Origin: Thermoguttaceae bacterium
GTDB lineage: Bacteria; Planctomycetota; Planctomycetia; Pirellulales; Thermoguttaceae
NCBI GenBank assembly: GCA_017937485.1
Contig: JAGBDN010000054.1
Coordinates: 1-64,000 of the forward strand
Direction: 5' to 3'
DNA length: 64,000 nucleotides
Numbering within the stretch: position 1 is the first letter of the stretch; each line of letters begins with the position of its first letter. The position numbers and the translations under genes were made by a program. Below are positions 44,814 through 53,670 of this stretch, one piece after another. The notes beneath the pieces are model-generated. The model was not told the DNA's origin, did not search any database, and saw nothing but the letters and a program-made list of their open reading frames with translations.

Positions 44814-45686
44814 ATGAGTTCCGCGCAGGTGATGCACATCGGCCCGTATCGTTTGTTGAACCCGGTTTACCGCGGGCAGACGAGCCAAACGTGGCAGGCT
44901 TACGACGACCGGGCGCGGCGTTACGTCGGGATTAAAACGCTCCTGCAAAGCACGAGTCGCGACCGAAAACAGGTCGAAATGCTCAAATGGGAGTACAAAA
45001 TCGGCGCGCGTCTGCAGCACGAGCGCATCGTCGATATTTTCGACTTTGGTTGGGAAGGGAAAATTCCGTATCTCGTGATGGAGTGGTTCCACGCGCCGAA
45101 CTTGAAGCAGTGGATTCAGCAACGGAAATACGAGAATTATTGCGTCGAAGTTCCGAAAATGATTCCGCAGGCGCTTGAAGCGCTCGCCGTGTTGCACGAG
45201 TCCGGCTGGACGCACCGCGACGTCAAACCGGATAATTTCCTGTACGACGCCGAAGCGGGGATCAAGTTGATCGACTTCGCGCTGGCTCGGGAAATTAAGG
45301 GGAATTTTATCGCGAAACTCTTTAAAATCAAGGGCGTTCCGCAGGGTACCGTCAGCTATATGGCGCCGGAGCAGATCAAGGGGCTGCAAGTCGACGGGCG
45401 CGCCGACCTGTACAGCTTGGGTTGCACGTTCTTCGAACTCCTTTCGGAACGGGCGACGTACACCGGCAACTCGGTCAACGAACTGTTGCAAAAACACCTT
45501 ACCGGCGCCGTTCCGTCGATTTTGGCGCGCAACAAGAATATTACGCCGGAATTTGCCGCGATTTTGACGCAGATGATGGCGAAGCGTCCGGACGACCGTC
45601 CGAAATCGGCGCGCGACGTGTTGCATCAGTTGCGAACGGTGAAAATTTTCAAACGGGCGCCGCAGGTCGGGGACAAGGCGTTTTGA
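44814..45686 (+). CDS. Hanks-type Ser/Thr kinase-like protein
   Basis: A 290-residue soluble protein made of one kinase domain, without sensor domain or membrane helix. Present: the ATP lysine (K41 in VGIKTL), a helix-C glutamate candidate (E60), HRDVKPDN at 134-141, an APE motif (MAPEQ) and a C-lobe arginine region. Altered: the glycine-rich loop reads YRGQTSQTW and the metal motif DFG reads DFA (154-156). It may be a weak kinase or pseudokinase. The ATG at 44814 follows GGAGAAAGG. Lying 135 bp after fabF and ending in a terminator, it may be the last gene of the fab unit. Confidence 0.8.
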   Translation: MSSAQVMHIGPYRLLNPVYRGQTSQTWQAYDDRARRYVGIKTLLQSTSRDRKQVEMLKWEYKIGARLQHERIVDIFDFGWEGKIPYLVMEWFHAPNLKQWIQQRKYENYCVEVPKMIPQALEALAVLHESGWTHRDVKPDNFLYDAEAGIKLIDFALAREIKGNFIAKLFKIKGVPQGTVSYMAPEQIKGLQVDGRADLYSLGCTFFELLSERATYTGNSVNELLQKHLTGAVPSILARNKNITPEFAAILTQMMAKRPDDRPKSARDVLHQLRTVKIFKRAPQVGDKAF

Positions 45687-45740
45687 GTCGGCGGCGTTAA
45701 GACGGATAAAATAGATAAAACGCAAAAGACGGCAAAGAAG

Positions 45741-45772
45741 GGAACGCGTTCAAACGGGCGCGTTCCTTTTTT
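45741..45772 (+). terminator. Terminator of the fab-kinase unit
   Basis: Perfect GGAACGCG/CGCGTTCC stem (45741-45748 with 45759-45766) followed by TTTTTT. Confidence 0.85.
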
Positions 45773-46042
45773 GCGTTTAGCGGGAACCTGTTAGTTTGCG
45801 CTAAGATTTAAGAGACGTTGGGGAAAAAGGGGCGGCGCCGAGCGAACCGATCTTGTTTGAACGAAAATGTTGGCGGCTTAGAGGAGCGGAGCGTTCGGCG
45901 AGAAAAACGTTTGGCGGCGGAAAACGTTTCGTCGAGCGGCGCTTGCGAAAAAGTAGGGCAAAACGCGGCGCGTTCTTTTGGGGAACGTTTTTAAGACGCA
46001 AAACCAAGAGAAAATGAAGCGAAAACGAGACGGGGCAAGAAA

Positions 46043-46073
46043 TAAAAAAAGCCGCGAAGCGAACTTCGCGGCT
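46043..46073 (-). terminator. Terminator of tRNA-Asp
   Basis: A 10-bp stem (46050-46059 with 46064-46073, 4-nt loop), followed on the minus strand by seven T. Confidence 0.85.
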
Positions 46074-46076
46074 TAG

Positions 46077-46150
<74 letters not shown>

Positions 46151-46202
46151 GACTCGAGAAAAGGCGAAGGGTAAGTCCTCTTTTCCTTCAATCGACACGA
46201 GT

Positions 46203-46230
46203 ATTATAACCGAGATTGCGAACCGCGCAA
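46203..46230 (-). promoter_or_regulatory. Promoter of tRNA-Asp
   Basis: Minus-strand TTGCGC (46225-46230) and perfect TATAAT (46203-46208), 16 bp apart. Confidence 0.6.
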
Positions 46231-46343
46231 GGGGCTTTTTTCAATTTTCTTCAAATTTTTCTCCTTTTCGAAACGCGGCGCGAAAGGGACGCTCCAAACG
46301 GCCCGAAATCGCGGGAAATCGCCGTTTTTTGCGAAAAAATCGT

Positions 46344-46372
46344 TGATTTTCGACGCTCGACGCGTTATAGTA
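46344..46372 (+). promoter_or_regulatory. Promoter of the flavodoxin-fold reductase gene
   Basis: TTGATT (46344-46349) and TATAGT (46367-46372) with 17-bp spacing, 85 bp before the ATG at 46457. Confidence 0.65.
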
Positions 46373-46456
46373 AAGGCGAGAATAAATCGGCGCCGTCGGG
46401 GCGTCGGACGTTGAAATTTAAAATAAGTAAATTGCGCAAAATAGGAGCGTTGCAAA

Positions 46457-47032
46457 ATGAAAGTCGTCGCTTTTAACGGGAGTCCGCGCGTCGGCGGGAA
46501 CTGCGAAGCGTTGATCAAGAAAGTCTTCGAGCCGCTGAACGAAGCCGGAATCGAAACGGAGCTGATTCAAATCGGCGGGAAACCGGTTCGCGGGTGCGCC
46601 GCTTGCTTGACTTGCCGGACGAAAACGCCCGGTCGCTGCGTTTTTAACGACGATTTCGTCAACGAATGCGCGCAAAAATGCCGGGAAGCGGACGGGATTC
46701 TCCTCGCGTCGCCGACTTATTACGCGAACGTCTCGACCGAAACGAAGGCGTTCATCGACCGCGTCGGGTACGTTCTCGGGCCGGAACGGGCGTTGGCTCG
46801 CAAGCCGGGCGCCGCGATCGTCTCCGTTCGGCGCGGCGGGGCGACCGCCGTTTTCGACGCGATCAACCGCTTTATGCTCATCAACGGCATGTTCGTCGTC
46901 GGCGGCACCTACTGGAATATGGGGTACGGTCGCGACAAGGGCGAAGCGCTCAACGACGAGGAAGGGTTGAAAAATATGCGCGCGCTCGGCGAGAATATGG
47001 CTTGGTTCCTGCAAAACCGCCCGCAAAGTTGA
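46457..47032 (+). CDS. Flavodoxin-fold NAD(P)H-dependent reductase
   Basis: A 191-residue FMN-binding protein of the NADPH-dependent FMN reductase type. The phosphate loop is FNGSPRVGGNCEAL (5-18); LASPTYYANVS supplies the second FMN contact. Four cysteines in GCAACLTCRTKTPGRC (47-62) resemble the cysteine cluster of iron-sulfur flavoprotein relatives, so a metal or redox cysteine site is possible. Electron acceptor unknown. Confidence 0.85.
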   Translation: MKVVAFNGSPRVGGNCEALIKKVFEPLNEAGIETELIQIGGKPVRGCAACLTCRTKTPGRCVFNDDFVNECAQKCREADGILLASPTYYANVSTETKAFIDRVGYVLGPERALARKPGAAIVSVRRGGATAVFDAINRFMLINGMFVVGGTYWNMGYGRDKGEALNDEEGLKNMRALGENMAWFLQNRPQS

Positions 47033-47178
47033 GCGATTTTAGCTAAACCGCGCAAAACGCCCGGTTTGAACGGCGTTCGAATTGACTCGAGCGCCCAAGT
47101 CGCGTTCGAATCGACGCGGGCGGCCAAGTCGGGCGCGTTATCGACGGTTTGACGTTAAAAATGGGAGCAATAGACAAA

Positions 47179-48063
47179 ATGGGCGAAGTTTTAACGACGG
47201 CGGAAATTTTCGAGCGGTTGCAACAGCCGACGGTCAAGCTCGGGTTTGAGCGGGCGGCGGAGAAACTCCCCTTGGGCGCGAGCAAGTTCGGCGGGAATCC
47301 GTCGGCGCCGCGCGATTTCGCTTGGCCGTTTTATCGCGACAAGAGCGACGACGGCGCGACGGTCGCCCGACCGTTGACGTTCCTGATGCAGCTTAACCTC
47401 GAAGAAGTCGCGCCTTACGACGTTGAAAAACGCCTCCCGACGCGCGGCCTTCTCGCCTTTTTTATCGAACGAATCGCGCTCGAAAACGAAGCGTCGGACG
47501 CGGTTCGCGTTTTTTACTTCGACGGGCCGGTCGACGAGACGGTCGAGATCGCGCCGCCGCCGGAGTTCGCCGAGTTGGAGGACGGCGTCCTTTTCTCTTG
47601 GGATTACGGCGCCGAATTTGCGATAACGTTCGAGAAAGGCGTTTCCGTTCCTTGCTCTTGGGAGCTCGTCGATTACGGGATCGAGTTGGCCGTCGCCGAC
47701 GACGAGAACGAAGACGAGGCGTTCGAGCGTTACGAGGAGGAGCGCGACGCGTTGACGCAAACTCCGCCCAACGGCGATCTTTCGCATTTGCTCGGAATCG
47801 CGCATTGGATCCAATGGACGATGCTGGGCGAGTGCGAGCGCTTGGCCGCCGGGTTGAGTCGGGACGAGTTCGCGGCGCTTCCGGAGGCGGAACGGGCGGC
47901 GATCGAGGAAAACGCGCAAAACTGGACGCTCCTTTGCCGACTCGGAAGCGTTTGCGAAGAGGCGACGCAGGGCGACTGCGGCTCGTTTTATTTTTGCGTC
48001 CGCGAAGACGACTTAAAACGGGGCGATTTCAGCCGCGTTCGCGTCTTTTTTCAATCGTTTTGA
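47179..48063 (+). CDS. DUF1963 (YwqG-like) protein
   Basis: A 294-residue protein with the DUF1963 pattern: KFGGNPSAPRDFAWPFYRD, then PLTFLMQLNLEEVAP, LPTRGLLAFFIE and later a DxFSWDYG block. The family is widespread, often next to toxin or immunity genes, and its biochemical role is not settled. The ATG at 47179 has GGAG ten bases upstream; ATG 47161 and TTG 47149 are alternatives. A short direct repeat of ~32 bp lies in the gap before it (47090-47140). Confidence 0.75.
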   Translation: MGEVLTTAEIFERLQQPTVKLGFERAAEKLPLGASKFGGNPSAPRDFAWPFYRDKSDDGATVARPLTFLMQLNLEEVAPYDVEKRLPTRGLLAFFIERIALENEASDAVRVFYFDGPVDETVEIAPPPEFAELEDGVLFSWDYGAEFAITFEKGVSVPCSWELVDYGIELAVADDENEDEAFERYEEERDALTQTPPNGDLSHLLGIAHWIQWTMLGECERLAAGLSRDEFAALPEAERAAIEENAQNWTLLCRLGSVCEEATQGDCGSFYFCVREDDLKRGDFSRVRVFFQSF

Positions 48064-48211
48064 CGGGGCGACGCGGTTGGACGGGCGGCGGGCGGAAGTC
48101 GAAACTTCCGGCGAATCGCGACCGTCGCGACATTTGTTGAAATAAACTTGACCGCCGATTCGGGCCCGTCGAACGGAGCGCGGCGTCGGCGTTTTTTTAA
48201 GAGGCAAGAAG

Positions 48212-50359
48212 ATGAAGATTTTGAAGTTTGTCGCGGCGAGCGTTTTGGCGGCGTGTTGGACTTGCGGCGGAGCGTCGGGCGCTTGGGCCGCCGATTCGAA
48301 CGAAGCGGAAGCGTCGAGCGCGGCGCGTCCGGCGGCGTTGATTTCCGATTTTGAGAACCTTAAAATTCAAATCGCCGACGAAAACGAAAAAGCGCAAGGC
48401 GAAGGCGCGGCGAAGGCGGAGAATAACGACGGTCTCGCGGGCAAACCTTGGACGGCGACCGGCGACGCGTTCGCGGGGGGCGCGGTTAGCGTCGACGTTC
48501 CGGGCGGAATGGGGCGCGTTTTCGGGGCGCAAGGGGCGAAGCTCCTCAACTCGTTCGCCCGGTCGAAAGACGATTCGACCGGAACGCTCCTGTCGCCGCC
48601 CTTCGTTATCGAGCGGAAAAACCTCGTCTTTTCGATCGGCGGCGGCGCGTTCCCGGGGGAAACCGGCGTCGCGTTGATCGTCGACGGCGAAACGGTCGCG
48701 ACCGAAACCGGGCTCTTCAACGTTTCGCGTCAAGGGGACGAAGGCCTCCGCCGCCGCGTTTGGAACGTCGAAAAGTACGAAGGGAAGTCGGCGCAATTCC
48801 TCGTCTTCGACAAGAAAGCGGGGGGCGATTGGGGACATATTAAAGTCGACGCGGTTTATCTAACCGACAAAGTCGACGAGCCGGTCGCGAACGCGCTGAC
48901 GATTTCGGAAACGGAAAAGCCGTTTGCTTACAACCCGATGATTTTCGGGCACTTTGTCGAGCATTTCCACCGCCAAGTTTACGGCGGTATTTTCGAGCCG
49001 GGGTCGCCCCTTGCGGACGAAAACGGTTTCCGCAAGGACGTCGTCGCGGCGATGAAGGAAGTCCGCGTTCCGATCGTTCGCTGGCCGGGCGGCTGCTTCG
49101 TTTCGGCTTATCATTGGCTCGACGGCGTCGGGCCGGATCGCGAGCCGACTTACGACAAGGCTTGGCACGTCGAAGATTCGAACGCGTTCGGAACGGCGGA
49201 GTTCGTCCGCTGGTGCCGCGAAATCGGCGCCGAGCCCTTCATCTGCACCAACGCCGGCACCGGAACGCCGGAGGAAATGAGCGATTGGGTCGAATATTGC
49301 AACCTGAATATCGGACGATACGGCCGAATGCGCCAAAAACACGGGTACGCGGAGCCGTTCGGCGTCAAATATTGGAGCGTCGGGAACGAAAACTGGGGCC
49401 GACACGAGATGGGCGCGAAAACCGTCGGCGAGTGGGGCCCGTTCGTTCGCGAGTCCGGCAAACTGATGCTCAACACCGACCCGAACATTAAGCTCTTCGC
49501 CGCCGCGCTCCCGGACGAAGATTGGACGCTTCCGCTCCTCAAAGAAGCGGGGTATCTCCTCGATTACGTTTCGATTCACGGCTATTGGGACTTCTTGGCG
49601 CACGTCGACAATCCGGCGCCGTACCTCGACTGCATGCTCCGCACCGAGCGACCGGAAGCCGACATTCGCCGCACGATCGACGTCCTAGAACGCGTCGGAA
49701 TGCGCGGGCGCGTCAAAATCGCCTTCGACGAATGGAACCTCCGCGGCTGGCACCACCCGGGGCACGGGAGCCCGAAAATGGACGTCGCCGCCCGCGATAA
49801 GAACGACAAAAACTCGACTTACACGATGGCCGACGCGCTCTTTTCGGCGTGTTTCCTCAACTCCTGCCTGCGGTACGGGCGCGACGTCGAAATCGCTTGC
49901 TTCTCGCCGATGATCAACACCCGCGGCGGTCTTTACGTTCATAAAGACGGAATCGTTCGTCGCTCGACCTTTTACGTCTTCAAGATGTATACGAACGAGC
50001 TGGAAAAGAACGTCGTCCCGACGCGAATCGACGCCGAGCGTTTGGCGCACAAGAATCAAACGACGCCCCTTTGGGACGCCGCGCTGACCTGCGACGACGC
50101 GCAAAAGAACTTCGCGCTGGCGGTCGTCAACAAAGACCCGAAGGAAAGCGTCGCGATTTCGGTCGAGGGGCTCCCGGCGTCGGCGGTCGAAGCCGGTAAA
50201 ATCGACGCGACCGTTTTAAGCGGTTCCTCGCCGGACGATTACAACGACGTCGGACGCGAAAACAACGTCGTTCCGCGCAAAACGACGCTCAAAATTGAAG
50301 ACGGGCGCGTTCAAATTCCGGCGTGTTCGCTGTCGATTATCCGCTGGACGGTCGAGTAA
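48212..50359 (+). CDS. Exported GH51 alpha-L-arabinofuranosidase
   Basis: A 715-residue secreted enzyme releasing arabinose from plant arabinan or arabinoxylan. A signal peptide with a Cys-rich core ends at GAWA. Residues 40-230 form a beta-sandwich of the type fused to GH32/levanase proteins (IERKNLVFSIGGG, VALIVDGETV). The catalytic TIM barrel (245-620) has RWPGGCFVSAYHW, the acid/base YWSVGNENWG (Glu near 393) and the nucleophile AFDEWNLRG (Glu near 507). A C-terminal beta domain ends the protein. Next to a beta-helix protein that may act on the same polymer. Confidence 0.9.
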   Translation: MKILKFVAASVLAACWTCGGASGAWAADSNEAEASSAARPAALISDFENLKIQIADENEKAQGEGAAKAENNDGLAGKPWTATGDAFAGGAVSVDVPGGMGRVFGAQGAKLLNSFARSKDDSTGTLLSPPFVIERKNLVFSIGGGAFPGETGVALIVDGETVATETGLFNVSRQGDEGLRRRVWNVEKYEGKSAQFLVFDKKAGGDWGHIKVDAVYLTDKVDEPVANALTISETEKPFAYNPMIFGHFVEHFHRQVYGGIFEPGSPLADENGFRKDVVAAMKEVRVPIVRWPGGCFVSAYHWLDGVGPDREPTYDKAWHVEDSNAFGTAEFVRWCREIGAEPFICTNAGTGTPEEMSDWVEYCNLNIGRYGRMRQKHGYAEPFGVKYWSVGNENWGRHEMGAKTVGEWGPFVRESGKLMLNTDPNIKLFAAALPDEDWTLPLLKEAGYLLDYVSIHGYWDFLAHVDNPAPYLDCMLRTERPEADIRRTIDVLERVGMRGRVKIAFDEWNLRGWHHPGHGSPKMDVAARDKNDKNSTYTMADALFSACFLNSCLRYGRDVEIACFSPMINTRGGLYVHKDGIVRRSTFYVFKMYTNELEKNVVPTRIDAERLAHKNQTTPLWDAALTCDDAQKNFALAVVNKDPKESVAISVEGLPASAVEAGKIDATVLSGSSPDDYNDVGRENNVVPRKTTLKIEDGRVQIPACSLSIIRWTVE

Positions 50360-50390
50360 CGGCGCGTCGGCGGGTAAATTGAACGACGAA

Positions 50391-50479
50391 ACGGAGAAAC
50401 GGCGATGAAAAAACGGCAAACTTTCTCCAATTTACCGGCGGCGTTTGTCGCGGCGGCGGTTGGGGACGTCGGGCGATAA
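50391..50479 (+). pseudogene. Decayed copy of the leader of the beta-helix gene
   Basis: The segment around 50391-50452 repeats 50539-50601: the ribosome binding region ACGGAGAAAC, the ATG, and codons for MKKRQTFxNLxAAxVA. Here the frame (ATG 50405) runs only 24 codons and stops at 50477-50479. It looks like a tandem duplication of the 5' end of the next gene, since diverged, rather than a functional peptide gene. Confidence 0.75.
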
Positions 50480-50553
50480 GTCGAGCGGCGCGACGGGCGG
50501 CGTTCGCGGCGCAAGGAAAAACAAGCGTTTAACCAAAAACGGAGAAACAGCAA

Positions 50554-52797
50554 ATGAAAAAACGGCAAACTTTCCTTAATTTAACGGCGGCGCTCGTCGC
50601 GACGGCGATTTCGACCGCTTCCGCGCTTTCCGTTTCAACGGCGGCGCAAGTCGCGCAAGGGGCGCAAAACGGGGAAAACGGCGAAGCGGCGCAAGTCGCG
50701 GAAAACGCGCAAAATACGCAAGACGGCGCCGACTTTAACGCCGATTCGGTTCCGGTGGCGTTTTACGTCGCGAAAAACGGGAACGACGCTTGGTCGGGGA
50801 AACTCGCGACGCCGAACGACGCCGGGACGGACGGGCCCTTCGCGACGTTGGAACGGGCCCGGGACGCGGTTCGAGCGTTGAAAAAAGAAACGCCGGACGC
50901 CGGGCCGCTCGCGGTCGAGGTGAAAGCGGGCGTTTACGAGTTGGCGCGACCGCTCGAATTGACCGCGGAAGACGGCGGCGCGTCGGCGGAACGTCGAATC
51001 GTTTGGCGCGCGGCGCCGGGCGAGCGCGTCCAACTTTGCGGCGGGCGCTACCTGACCGGGGCGAAAAAGCTCGACGACGCGGCGATTCTCGGGCGTTTGA
51101 AGGCGGACGTCCGCGATAAAATCGTCAAAATCGACCTAAAATCGCAAGGAATCGCCGACCTCGGAACCGCCGCCGACGGGCCGGAACTCTTTTTCCAAGG
51201 GGAGCCGACCCAAATCGCCCGTTACCCGAACGACGGCTTTATGAAGATTACCGAACTCGTCGCCGAGGGAACGACGCCGGTCGATATTCGCGGAACGAAG
51301 GGAATCGCCGAAGGAAAATTCCGCTTCGACGACGAAACGCCGACGCGCTGGGGCGCCGAAAAGGACGTTTGGGTCGACGGTTACTGGTTCTGGGACTGGG
51401 CGCAGCAAAAACAGCGGGTCGTTTCGCTTGACGCGGCGACGAAAACAATGACGCTCGCCGAGCCTTGGCACACGTACGGTTACCGCGTCGGGCAATGGTT
51501 TTACGCGTTCAACGTCTTGGCGGAACTCGACGCGCCGGGCGAATATTATATCGACCGCGAAACCGGCGTTCTCTATTTTTACCCGGGGAACGAGAATTGG
51601 GGCGACGGCGATTTCCTTCTGACGGGAACGAAGGCGGTCGTTACCGGGGGCGGCGTCGCGAACCTGACCCTTCGCGGGTTCGAAATTCTCGGCTCGCGCG
51701 GCGACGGGATAACGTTCGGCGGCGCGACGGCGCTTTCGGTCGAGAACTGCGATATTTCGAACGTCGGCGGAACCGGGATTTACCTCGCGGGGTACCGCTG
51801 CTCGGTGAGCGGCTGCGAACTTTGGAACCTCGGGCGCGCCGGGATTATCGTCGACGGCGGCGACCGCAAAACGCTGACGCCGGGGGAAAACCGCGTCGTC
51901 GAAAATTACGTCCGCGATTACGCTCGGATTCAACGGGTGTACGCGCCGGGAATCACGACGAACGGCGTCGGGAACTATATAGCGCATAATCTCGTCGAAA
52001 ACGCCCCGCATATGGGGATGGGGTTCGGCGGGAACGAACATCTCATCGAGTTCAACGAAATCGCGAACGTTTGTTTCGAGTCGAACGACGCCGGCGCGAT
52101 TTACACCGGGCGAAACTGGACGATGCGCGGCAACGTGTTGCGTCATAACTACTTGCACGACATAACCGGCTTCGAGAACCGCGGTTGCGTCGGGATGTAT
52201 CTCGACGATATGTTCTCGTCGGCGGAAATGCGCGGGAACCTGTTCGTCAATGTTACCCGAGCGGCGTTCATTGGGGGCGGCCGCGACTCGAAAATCGTCG
52301 ACAACGTTTTTATCGACTGCCGTCCGGCGCTTCACGTCGACGCGCGGGCGCTCGGCTGGTGCGCCGATCACGCCGACGGTTGGATTAAAGAGGCGCGAGA
52401 GAAGGGGACGATTTCCGGAATCGAGTTCGACGAGCCGCCCTATTCGACGCGCTATCCGGAGCTTGCGTCGATCTTCGACGAAGGGAAGACGCCGAAAGCG
52501 CCGGAGGGGAACCTGATCGCCGGAAATATTTGCGTCGGCGGGACTTGGGACGTTAACAAAGAAGGCCAATGGCAAGGCGCGACCGTCGAGGAGAAGGCGC
52601 GACCCTACCTGAAAATGGAGCGAAATTACGTCGGCGCCGACCCCGGTTTCGTCGACGCGGCGGCGGGCGATTACCGACTCCGCGACGATTCGCCGCTCCT
52701 GAAAGACGGCTTCAAGTCGCTTCCGATCGAGAAAATGGGGCTCCAAACGGAGCGAATGAAGGCGAAAGCCGCGAAACGCCGAGCGCGTCAAAAGTAA
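50554..52797 (+). CDS. Exported right-handed beta-helix protein (GH141/pectate-lyase-like)
   Basis: A 747-residue secreted protein. A signal peptide (LTAALVATAISTASAL) is followed by a low-complexity stretch (29-58) of Ala/Gln/Asn/Gly, then the opening FYVAKNGNDAWSGKLATPNDAGTDGPFATLERARDAV, which is typical of parallel beta-helix polysaccharide enzymes including GH141. Between residues ~370 and 640 come repeated strand-turn units (LTLRGFEILGS, LSVENCDISNVGG, CSVSGCELWNLG). Catalytic residues cannot be assigned. It likely works with the arabinofuranosidase 195 bp upstream. Confidence 0.8.
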   Translation: MKKRQTFLNLTAALVATAISTASALSVSTAAQVAQGAQNGENGEAAQVAENAQNTQDGADFNADSVPVAFYVAKNGNDAWSGKLATPNDAGTDGPFATLERARDAVRALKKETPDAGPLAVEVKAGVYELARPLELTAEDGGASAERRIVWRAAPGERVQLCGGRYLTGAKKLDDAAILGRLKADVRDKIVKIDLKSQGIADLGTAADGPELFFQGEPTQIARYPNDGFMKITELVAEGTTPVDIRGTKGIAEGKFRFDDETPTRWGAEKDVWVDGYWFWDWAQQKQRVVSLDAATKTMTLAEPWHTYGYRVGQWFYAFNVLAELDAPGEYYIDRETGVLYFYPGNENWGDGDFLLTGTKAVVTGGGVANLTLRGFEILGSRGDGITFGGATALSVENCDISNVGGTGIYLAGYRCSVSGCELWNLGRAGIIVDGGDRKTLTPGENRVVENYVRDYARIQRVYAPGITTNGVGNYIAHNLVENAPHMGMGFGGNEHLIEFNEIANVCFESNDAGAIYTGRNWTMRGNVLRHNYLHDITGFENRGCVGMYLDDMFSSAEMRGNLFVNVTRAAFIGGGRDSKIVDNVFIDCRPALHVDARALGWCADHADGWIKEAREKGTISGIEFDEPPYSTRYPELASIFDEGKTPKAPEGNLIAGNICVGGTWDVNKEGQWQGATVEEKARPYLKMERNYVGADPGFVDAAAGDYRLRDDSPLLKDGFKSLPIEKMGLQTERMKAKAAKRRARQK

Positions 52798-52922
52798 CCG
52801 GAACGCGCCGAGCGCCGTCGACCGACGTTAAGCCGGACGTTTTGGAGAAGACGCGCAAGTCGGGCGTTTGGCGTTGGAAACGCAAGTCGGGCGGCGTTGA
52901 AACCGTCGCCCGGCGCCCAAAC

Positions 52923-52959
52923 CGCCGTCGAGTTTTGCGGACTCGGCGGCGTTTTTTTT
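52923..52959. terminator. Terminator of the beta-helix gene
   Basis: An 11-bp stem (52923-52933 with 52941-52951), then eight T on the plus strand, overlapping the stop codon of the convergent gene. Confidence 0.75.
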
Positions 52960-53566
52960 AATTGAGCAGGCCCATTGGGTCGGCGAAGAGCAAGTTCCAA
53001 TAATTGAGCTGAAGAAATTCTTCCGCCGCGTCCGAATCCGGGAAATATTCCTCGAAGCTCTTGTTGCGCAAACCGGGAACGACGATTTTCGAGTCCCTTA
53101 CCTGCAAGCGCGACAAACCGTTCTTTTTCATCGCTTTTAGGATTTCGTCTTCAAGCTCGGCTTGAAGATAGGTCGTCGGTTGCTCGCTATGACCGGTTCC
53201 GTCGAGACAGCCGCAGGCCAGCGGCGTGTCGGGGGCGGGATCGAGCAACTCGAAATAATGTTGGATAAGAAAAACGTCGCAAATTTTCGAAACGGCGAAA
53301 TAGACGGAAAAGGTCGTCGGGCATTTTCCGATAAGAACCTCCGGAAACGTAAAATTCCATTCGGAAAGCGGATAGACGAACTGCGGGTTGATCTCGTGAA
53401 GGGGTTGAACGCGGACGCCGTTTTTTCGCGCAAACTCGTCGACGTTCTCCGGCAAAGGGAAGTAAGGCCGCGTCGCGAGGCGGCGATAGAGGTCGTAATC
53501 TTGTTCGAAGTAAATTTGCCGAATCGTCGCGTTCATTTTCGCGAACAGTTTTTTTACGTCGTTCAT
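52958..53566 (-). CDS. Unknown cytoplasmic protein
   Basis: A 202-residue protein I do not recognise. It has no signal peptide or membrane helix; the sequence is mixed alpha/beta and aromatic-rich, with PLSEWNFTFPEVLIG and a PLACGCLDGTG segment. It belongs to a group of small minus-strand genes (52958-55197) that differ in codon use from the core genes and resemble immunity-type accessory genes. It lies 105 bp downstream of the broken gene at 53671. Confidence 0.55.
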   Translation of the reverse strand: MNDVKKLFAKMNATIRQIYFEQDYDLYRRLATRPYFPLPENVDEFARKNGVRVQPLHEINPQFVYPLSEWNFTFPEVLIGKCPTTFSVYFAVSKICDVFLIQHYFELLDPAPDTPLACGCLDGTGHSEQPTTYLQAELEDEILKAMKKNGLSRLQVRDSKIVVPGLRNKSFEEYFPDSDAAEEFLQLNYWNLLFADPMGLLN

Positions 53567-53670
53567 TTTTCTTCCTCGTTGGAACGGGGGGGCGAGCGCG
53601 GCGCGTTTCGAGCGAACCCGAACCGCTCGAGTTTTTAGAGAGCGAAACGGCGCTCGACGCGTCGCGGCGT

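Noticed and set aside
53187..53670. C-terminal part of the 352-codon minus-strand frame
   Set aside because: Beyond the broken immunity-like gene it becomes Arg/Ser-rich and lies inside the 52958-53566 gene in another frame; read as a shadow.
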